The notes under the pieces are model-generated. The model was not told where the DNA came from and did not search any database. It saw only the letters and a program-made list of their open reading frames with translations. A program made the translations under genes and the position numbers. DNA of 49,141 nt. It comes from Chthoniobacterales bacterium (GTDB taxonomy: Bacteria; Verrucomicrobiota; Verrucomicrobiia; Chthoniobacterales; UBA6821). Shown one piece after another: positions 44,187-49,141 of this stretch. The stretch is taken from contig JAPJNA010000005.1 in NCBI GenBank assembly GCA_026461395.1, positions 1 through 49,141 of the forward strand. The letters are read 5' to 3'. Every line of letters starts with the position of its first letter. Position 1 is the first letter of the stretch.

Positions 44187-44993
44187 ATGATTTTGGAGTT
44201 CACCAAGATGAATGGTGCCGGAAATGACTTTGTCATGGTGGACAACCGTGATGGTTCACGGAGTCTTTCCCGCGAGCAGATTGCGCGTCTCTGCGACCGT
44301 CACCGTGGCATCGGAGCCGATGGTCTGATCGCCCTCGAAGGATCTCCGGAGCTGCCCCGGATGCGCTATTACAATGCAGACGGCGGTGAGGCCGATATGT
44401 GCGGCAATGGAGCCCGCTGTTTTTCCCGCTTTACGGCAAGACTGCTGGGCCTGACAGCCGGGAGTCTTTCCTTCCAGACTGAGGTCGGGATACTTGTGGC
44501 TGAACTCCTCCCCGATGACCGTGTCCGTTTACGCATGAGCGAGCCTCACAGTCTTCAGTTGGCCCACTCGCTGCGTGTGTTGGACCGCGACCTGGAGGTG
44601 CATTCTCTGAATACCGGGGTTCCCCATGCCGTCACCTTCGTACAGAAACTCGAGGAGACCCCGGTCATTGAGCTAGGCCGCGCCCTCCGCCAGCACCAGC
44701 GCTTTGCCCCAGCCGGAACGAATGCCAATTTCATCCAAATTTTGGCTCCTGGCTCTCTGTCCATCCGCACCTACGAGCGCGGGGTTGAGGATGAGACTCT
44801 AGCCTGCGGTACCGGCGTGGTTGCGTCTGCCTTGATTCATCACCATCTGTCTAAGGCCCCCTCTCCCATCACTGTTCAGGTTCGTGGCGGAGAGACTCTG
44901 GAGGTTGGCTTTTTAGAGGAAAGTGGACAACTTGTCGCTGTAACTCTCTCGGGTCCTGCTGACTTTGTCTTTACTGGGAATGTGACCATCTAA
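44187..44993 (+). CDS. dapF: Diaminopimelate epimerase
   Basis: A 268-residue enzyme converting LL- to meso-diaminopimelate for lysine and peptidoglycan. The two active cysteines are Cys72 (ADMCGNGARC) and Cys207 (ETLACGTGVVAS). The ATG at 44187 gives the family start MILEFTKMNGAGNDF; an in-frame ATG at 44160 would add nine residues. It is the first gene of a dap/fol/pan cluster. Confidence 0.95.
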   Translation: MILEFTKMNGAGNDFVMVDNRDGSRSLSREQIARLCDRHRGIGADGLIALEGSPELPRMRYYNADGGEADMCGNGARCFSRFTARLLGLTAGSLSFQTEVGILVAELLPDDRVRLRMSEPHSLQLAHSLRVLDRDLEVHSLNTGVPHAVTFVQKLEETPVIELGRALRQHQRFAPAGTNANFIQILAPGSLSIRTYERGVEDETLACGTGVVASALIHHHLSKAPSPITVQVRGGETLEVGFLEESGQLVAVTLSGPADFVFTGNVTI

Positions 44994-45033
44994 GAAGACA
45001 AAGAGCCCATTGCTTCGTTTCAAAGCTCTAACC

Positions 45034-45061
45034 TTTCACTTTTCACTTTTCAACTTTCACT
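45034..45061 (+). repeat. Four tandem heptamers (TTTCACT) before dapA
   Basis: TTTCACT, TTTCACT, TTTCAAC, TTTCACT run head to tail and end nine bases before the dapA ATG. The tract replaces a Shine-Dalgarno region. Unit number could vary between strains by slippage and alter dapA leader length. Confidence 0.75.
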
Positions 45062-45070
45062 TCAGCTTCC

Positions 45071-45958
45071 ATGTCTAAGATTTCCTTTGCTGGTGCCCAT
45101 ACTGCGCTTGTTACCCCGTTCAAGGATGGCGCCCTTGACGAAGCTGCCCTCACGGCCCTTATTGAGACTCAAATCCAAGGAGGTATCTCCGGCATCGTGC
45201 CCGTCGGTACAACTGGTGAATCCCCCACCCTCAGTCACGAGGAGCACCGCAGGGTGATCGAGATAGCTGTTAAGGCGGCTGACAAGAGAGTGCTGGTCAT
45301 TGCAGGCACGGGATCAAATGCCACCTCAGAGGCTGTTGAGTTGACTATCGAGGCCGAGAAGCTTGGAGCTGATGCCGTCCTGCTGGTAGCTCCCTACTAC
45401 AATAAGCCCTCCCCAGAGGGCCTTTACCGACATTTCAAGAAGGTTGCCGACTCAGTCTCTATTCCGATCGTCCTCTATAGTATCCCGGGACGTTGCGGTA
45501 TTGAGATCCCCGTATCGGTCGTAGTCCGCCTGGTAGGGGATTGTCTGAATGTGGTGGCGATCAAGGAGGCTGGTGGTAATGTCGAGCGGGTCCATCAGCT
45601 ACGCGCTGCCCTTCCGGTTAGCTTCCAGATCCTCTCCGGTGACGATGCCCTAACATTTCCTTTTATGGTCGCCGGAGGCGTCGGCGTTATCAGCGTGGCC
45701 TCCAATATTATTCCCGCTGAGGTAACAGAACTTGTTCAGAGCTTCCTGAGGAGAGATCGTGCCACGTCAGAGGAGATTCATACCCGCTATGCGCAACTCT
45801 TCCACGATCTCTTCATCGAACCCAATCCCGTACCCATCAAGACGGCACTAGCTACCATGGGAATTTGTGCAGATGATGTCCGTCTTCCTCTTTGTGAGAT
45901 GACTTTAAGCAACAGAGCCATCCTCCTCCAGACCCTTGAATTGGCTAAGATTATCTAG
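45071..45958 (+). CDS. dapA: 4-hydroxy-tetrahydrodipicolinate synthase
   Basis: A 295-residue TIM-barrel lyase condensing pyruvate with aspartate semialdehyde. Schiff-base Lys165 is in VVAIKEAGGN. Tyr136 (VLYSIPGR), the GTTGES motif (46-51) and the APYYNKP segment are all as in the family. The usual GTGE form is GTTGE here, which is also common. It starts 77 bases after dapF and is followed by dapB after 15 bases. Confidence 0.97.
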   Translation: MSKISFAGAHTALVTPFKDGALDEAALTALIETQIQGGISGIVPVGTTGESPTLSHEEHRRVIEIAVKAADKRVLVIAGTGSNATSEAVELTIEAEKLGADAVLLVAPYYNKPSPEGLYRHFKKVADSVSIPIVLYSIPGRCGIEIPVSVVVRLVGDCLNVVAIKEAGGNVERVHQLRAALPVSFQILSGDDALTFPFMVAGGVGVISVASNIIPAEVTELVQSFLRRDRATSEEIHTRYAQLFHDLFIEPNPVPIKTALATMGICADDVRLPLCEMTLSNRAILLQTLELAKII

Positions 45959-45973
45959 TTTTAAACTATTACT

Positions 45974-46720
45974 ATGAATCCACTTAAGATTGTTATTTAC
46001 GGATGCAAAGGAAGAATGGGGCAGGCACTGATTGCTCTTACCAAAGAGAATTCAGCACTGGATTTGGTAGGAATGATCGATGCAGGGGAGTCTTTGGAGC
46101 CGATTACGCGATGTGACGCAGTGATCGACTTCACTCATGCCGATGCAACACTCCCTGCCCTCGAAAAATGTGTCGAATTAGGCAAGATTATTGTCATCGG
46201 AACTACCGGACATTCGAACGATGTTCGTAAGGCGATTACCGAGGCCTCAGCAAAGATCCCTGTCATCTTCTCGCCGAATTACAGCGTCGGAGTGAATACC
46301 CTCTTCTGGCTAACCAAGAAGGCCGCCGAGATTCTCGGGTCTGACTACGACGCCGAGGTGATTGAGGTTCACCATCGACTCAAGAAAGATGCTCCCAGCG
46401 GCACTGCCCGACGCCTAGTCGAAGTGCTGGATGAAGTCTATCACCTTGATTACGAGAAGGATACCCGTCACGGGCGTTCCGGTATGACGGGCGAGCGTAC
46501 TCGGAACGAAGTTGGCGTCCATGCCGTGCGCGGGGGGGATGTCGTTGGTGACCATACAGTTATGCTGGCAGCTCCGGGGGATCGTCTTGAACTGATCCAT
46601 CGGGCATCCAGTCGCGAGACCTTTGCGAGAGGAGCTCTCCGAGCCGCACTCTGGTCTCGTGATACTAAGAAAAACCAGCCAGGCCTGTACGATATGCAGG
46701 ATGTGCTCGGATTGCGCTGA
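45974..46720 (+). CDS. dapB: 4-hydroxy-tetrahydrodipicolinate reductase
   Basis: A 248-residue NAD(P)H reductase acting after DapA. The Rossmann motif GCKGRMG starts at 10, and the active-site helix EVHHRLKKDAPSGTA is complete. The C-terminal GGDVVGDHTVMLAAPGDRLE is typical. It is shorter than the E. coli enzyme (273), within the family range. Confidence 0.96.
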   Translation: MNPLKIVIYGCKGRMGQALIALTKENSALDLVGMIDAGESLEPITRCDAVIDFTHADATLPALEKCVELGKIIVIGTTGHSNDVRKAITEASAKIPVIFSPNYSVGVNTLFWLTKKAAEILGSDYDAEVIEVHHRLKKDAPSGTARRLVEVLDEVYHLDYEKDTRHGRSGMTGERTRNEVGVHAVRGGDVVGDHTVMLAAPGDRLELIHRASSRETFARGALRAALWSRDTKKNQPGLYDMQDVLGLR

Positions 46721-46739
46721 TTTCACCTCTATTAAGACC

Positions 46740-47207
46740 ATGCGCGCCGGCATCGCCCTCGGCTCTAATCTTGGCGATAGAAATGCCATTTTAACAGAAG
46801 CAATCGGGCATCTCAGAGATCTTCATGAGGAGGGTGAATTCCTTGTTTCTGGCCTGCATGAAACTTGGCCAATGAATTGCCCTCCCGGATCACCTCTCTT
46901 TCTGAATGCCGTTGTGGAACTAGAGACCTCACTCGAGCCATTGATTTTTTTCCGGCAATTGCAGTCTCTTGAGATGGCATCCGGTCGACCTGAATATCGC
47001 GGAATCAATGAGCCACGCACGCTTGATTTGGACCTGCTTTATTGCGACGGGATAACTTTGTGTCTCCCGGAGTTGGAGTTGCCTCATCCTCGCATCACGG
47101 AGCGTTCCTTTGTTCTGGTTCCTTTAGCTGAGATTCGCCCTGATCTTCAGCTTCCCGGCTGGTCGTATACTTGCCAAGACTATTTATTACGTATTGGTAC
47201 TAAATAG
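46740..47207 (+). CDS. folK: HPPK, 6-hydroxymethyl-7,8-dihydropterin pyrophosphokinase
   Basis: A 155-residue folate-pathway kinase. ALGSNLGDR is at the start, MASGRPEYRGINEPRTLDLD holds the substrate and metal site (RxxRxxDLDLL type), and PHPRITERSFVLVPL closes the fold. The ATG at 46740 gives MRAGIALGSNLG; the open frame upstream overlaps dapB and is rejected. The gap to dapB is 19 bases. Confidence 0.93.
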   Translation: MRAGIALGSNLGDRNAILTEAIGHLRDLHEEGEFLVSGLHETWPMNCPPGSPLFLNAVVELETSLEPLIFFRQLQSLEMASGRPEYRGINEPRTLDLDLLYCDGITLCLPELELPHPRITERSFVLVPLAEIRPDLQLPGWSYTCQDYLLRIGTK

Positions 47208-47234
47208 TCTCATCTAACTATCGATAAGGTCATA

Positions 47235-48014
47235 ATGAATATTAAAGAAAATTTAATTACAGCCAAAACCTTGGGTCGTCGCCAGGCGTGGTTGACCGCC
47301 TATGACTACCCCTCGGCGCGTCTCCTAGAGGAGTCTGGAATCGATCTGATCCTTGTGGGGGATTCGCTGGGCATGGTCGTTCTAGGTCAAAAAGACACGA
47401 TTGATGTCACTTTGGACGAGATTATCCATCACCTGAAGGCTGTCCGCCGAGGGGTAAAGCTTGTTCCTGTAGCAGCAGATCTCCCATTCAATACCTATCA
47501 GACTCCCGAACAAGCACTTAACAGTGCAAGACTGCTCGTAGAAGCCGGTGCTGATGCCGTTAAGCTGGAGGGCCCCCTGCCTGATCAGATCGCCCTGCTT
47601 GTTTCTAATGGTATTGAAGTGATTGGACATCTCGGGATGCTCCCCCAGCATGTTCGTGAAGAGGGAGGTTACCATCGTAAGGGGAAGACCGAGTCAGAAG
47701 CCGAAGCTATCCTTCAGGCCTCCCTTGATCTTCAGGCGGCTGGATGCTGCGCCCTGGTTCTGGAGATTGTCGAAGAGACACTATCTGAAGAGATAAGTAG
47801 ACAACTGGACATTCCGACGATTGGTATCGGGAGTGGTTCCAAATGTGATGGGCAGATTCTGGTTACTCCGGATCTTCTTGGGCTCCAGCCTTGGTTCCGT
47901 CCTGCTTTCGTTAAGTCTAAGACCGATCTAGCCACTCCGTTCCAAGCGGCCGTCCGGGAGTACATTCGCGAGACTAAAGAAGGGTCTCCAAAACTAAATA
48001 ACGGACATGATTAG
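47235..48014 (+). CDS. panB: 3-methyl-2-oxobutanoate hydroxymethyltransferase
   Basis: A 259-residue enzyme of pantothenate synthesis (ketopantoate formation with methylene-tetrahydrofolate). Motifs: LTAYDYPSARLLEESGID, LVGDSLGMVVLGQKDTI, AGADAVKLEG and GHLGMLPQHV. The stop overlaps the next gene by 8 bases. Its folate cofactor gives a loose link to the adjacent folK. panC is not in the window. Confidence 0.96.
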   Translation: MNIKENLITAKTLGRRQAWLTAYDYPSARLLEESGIDLILVGDSLGMVVLGQKDTIDVTLDEIIHHLKAVRRGVKLVPVAADLPFNTYQTPEQALNSARLLVEAGADAVKLEGPLPDQIALLVSNGIEVIGHLGMLPQHVREEGGYHRKGKTESEAEAILQASLDLQAAGCCALVLEIVEETLSEEISRQLDIPTIGIGSGSKCDGQILVTPDLLGLQPWFRPAFVKSKTDLATPFQAAVREYIRETKEGSPKLNNGHD

Positions 48015-48909
48015 CGATATTCAGCGCAAGTCAGCCGAGGGTCAGAAGGTGATACTCACCGGCCTTCTGCTCAACCTGCTGCTCTCGATAGGCAAAATCG
48101 CCGGAGGAATTCTCGGGAGATCGAATGCCCTTGTAGCCGATGGTATCGAGTCACTTCTCGACCTCTTTAGTTCCCTGCTGATGTGGGCGGCCCTGAAATA
48201 TGCTGCCAAGCCCCCCGACGAGGACCACCCCTACGGTCACGGGAAGGCAGAGTCTCTTTCCTCTCTGATTGGATCCCTTGTTCTAGCCGTCGCTGGAGCC
48301 CTAATCGCACACAATAGCATCATCCAATTGATCGCCGCTGCACATGGTGCACCGGTTCATCTCCCCTCACCTTGGACCTTGCTCATCCTGATTGGGGTGA
48401 TTGCCCTCAAGGAGACTCTCTATCAATTCATGGCCCGGCGCGCCCGCAAGATCGGAAGTAATGCCCTCCTGGCGGATGCTTGGCACCACCGCTCTGATGC
48501 CGTGACCTCAATTGCGGCCTTCATCGGTATCTCGATTAGCCTACTCGGAGGCCATGGTTACGAAGTGGCAGACGACTGGGCCGCCATTTTTGCCTGCGTC
48601 GTGATCTTTTACAGCTCCTACAATATGTTGAAGCTCTCCCTTGGAGACGTGATGGATGCCCGGGTTTCTCCCGACGCTGAGAAGAAGGTCATGAATATCA
48701 CCTGTGCCGTTCCCGGAGTCATCAGCGCCGAGAAATGCCGTATCCGCAAAAGCGGCCTCTCCTACATAGCTGATCTCCACATCCGGGTTGGTGGCGACAT
48801 CTCCGTCCGCGAAGGACATGCCATCTCCCATCAAGTCAAGGACAAGCTAATGACTTCGGAACTACCTCTAGAAGATGTGACGGTGCATGTTGAACCCGAG
48901 GAAGGCTAG
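48007..48909 (+). CDS. Cation diffusion facilitator family metal exporter
   Basis: A 300-residue CDF transporter with six membrane helices (about 15-210) and a cytoplasmic C-terminal metal-sensing domain (about 215-300, ISAEKCRIRKSGLSYIADLH). Metal-site motifs: ALVADGIESLLDLFSSL in helix 2, HPYGHGKAES in the loop and ADAWHHRSDAVTS in helix 5. The HxxxD form suggests Zn/Fe/Mn-type export; the metal cannot be fixed from sequence. It is translationally coupled to panB. Confidence 0.93.
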   Translation: MISDIQRKSAEGQKVILTGLLLNLLLSIGKIAGGILGRSNALVADGIESLLDLFSSLLMWAALKYAAKPPDEDHPYGHGKAESLSSLIGSLVLAVAGALIAHNSIIQLIAAAHGAPVHLPSPWTLLILIGVIALKETLYQFMARRARKIGSNALLADAWHHRSDAVTSIAAFIGISISLLGGHGYEVADDWAAIFACVVIFYSSYNMLKLSLGDVMDARVSPDAEKKVMNITCAVPGVISAEKCRIRKSGLSYIADLHIRVGGDISVREGHAISHQVKDKLMTSELPLEDVTVHVEPEEG

Positions 48910-49098
48910 CTCTCCCTCTTAATCGACTTGTGTGGAGGCTCGCGTTCACCCGTGAGATGAACGCCTTGAAAGGGATCCTCGGAAAGGATCTCCATCTCTG
49001 TGCCTCGGTTATCGAGTGGTCAGGCATCATGAATGCTGCCGAAAGGGAGCAGAATGCGGGTGACGTGACCTCGCAGATTTGAGCCAGTTGGTGTGTTA

Positions 49099-49126
49099 GT
49101 CTTTGGGTTCAACCAACCCCAAAGAC
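49099..49126 (+). other. 9-bp hairpin just before a possible start codon at the window edge
   Basis: GTCTTTGGG, 10-base loop, CCCAAAGAC, directly followed by CATGAAAGGAAATG. An ATG at 49128 could start a gene that runs out of the window; only four complete codons are visible, so no protein call is made. The rest of 48910-49098 shows nothing I can name. Confidence 0.35.
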
Positions 49127-49141
49127 CATGAAAGGAAATGA

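Overview
The window is chromosomal DNA from a Gram-negative bacterium with a fairly GC-rich genome. It carries TatC, a heptosyltransferase-like LPS glycosyltransferase, diaminopimelate synthesis genes, sigma-54 and several lipoproteins. The gene mix is most like Verrucomicrobiota: a TIGR03790-family protein, a TMTC-like membrane/TPR protein, a conserved 67-residue protein beside rpmB, and many start codons with A/C-rich leaders and no Shine-Dalgarno sequence. This placement is an inference from family knowledge, not from a marker-gene tree. No prophage, CRISPR array, insertion sequence or rRNA was seen. Coding density is high and no stretch over 300 bases lacks a gene or element.

Layout. 0-9 kb: ychF (-), a NIF3-family gene, a tiny Cys-rich lipoprotein (-), rpoN, mrp, then glk and serA (-), and a membrane-anchored TPR-type protein. 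9-16 kb: a complete F1Fo ATP synthase operon, atpB-E-F-H-A-G-D-C, with a palindrome and a candidate promoter in front; its c subunit is of the proton type and its delta subunit is unusually short. 16-20 kb: a four-Cys protein, an amidohydrolase gene broken only by one in-frame TAG, a TMTC-like GT-C/TPR protein, and rph. 20-25 kb: rpmB plus a 67-residue companion and a strong terminator, a rhodanese/SufE sulfur-transfer pair, a family 9 glycosyltransferase, tRNA-Asn(GUU), rpoZ, smpB. 25-31 kb: trpE-trpG, ruvC-lipB (-), a coiled-coil membrane protein with an overlapping small lipoprotein (-), the SRP RNA gene, argH, tatC. 31-40 kb: an orphan membrane protein (-), recN (-), an operon of MBL-fold hydrolase / TIGR03790 protein / ecotin, a VapBC-type toxin-antitoxin pair, a decayed DUF4436-like gene, DUF808. 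40-49 kb: lepA (-), an unknown membrane protein, trpA, then dapF-dapA-dapB-folK-panB and a CDF metal transporter.

Most genes are housekeeping: energy conversion, tryptophan, serine, arginine, lysine/peptidoglycan, folate and pantothenate synthesis, translation (L28, LepA, SmpB, SRP RNA), transcription (RpoN, RpoZ) and DNA repair (RecN, RuvC). No complete undescribed multi-gene defence or metabolic system stands out. The parts most worth a second look are: (i) a family of short dispersed elements with inverted GCGCAGAG arms (two clear elements, one lone arm and a degenerate relative) that have altered the ends of reading frames at lipB and recN; (ii) the amber-interrupted amidohydrolase; (iii) the MBL/TIGR03790/ecotin operon, whose ecotin has lost its disulfide; (iv) the shortened AtpH and the insertion in AtpD; and (v) several small, probably real proteins that are easily missed.
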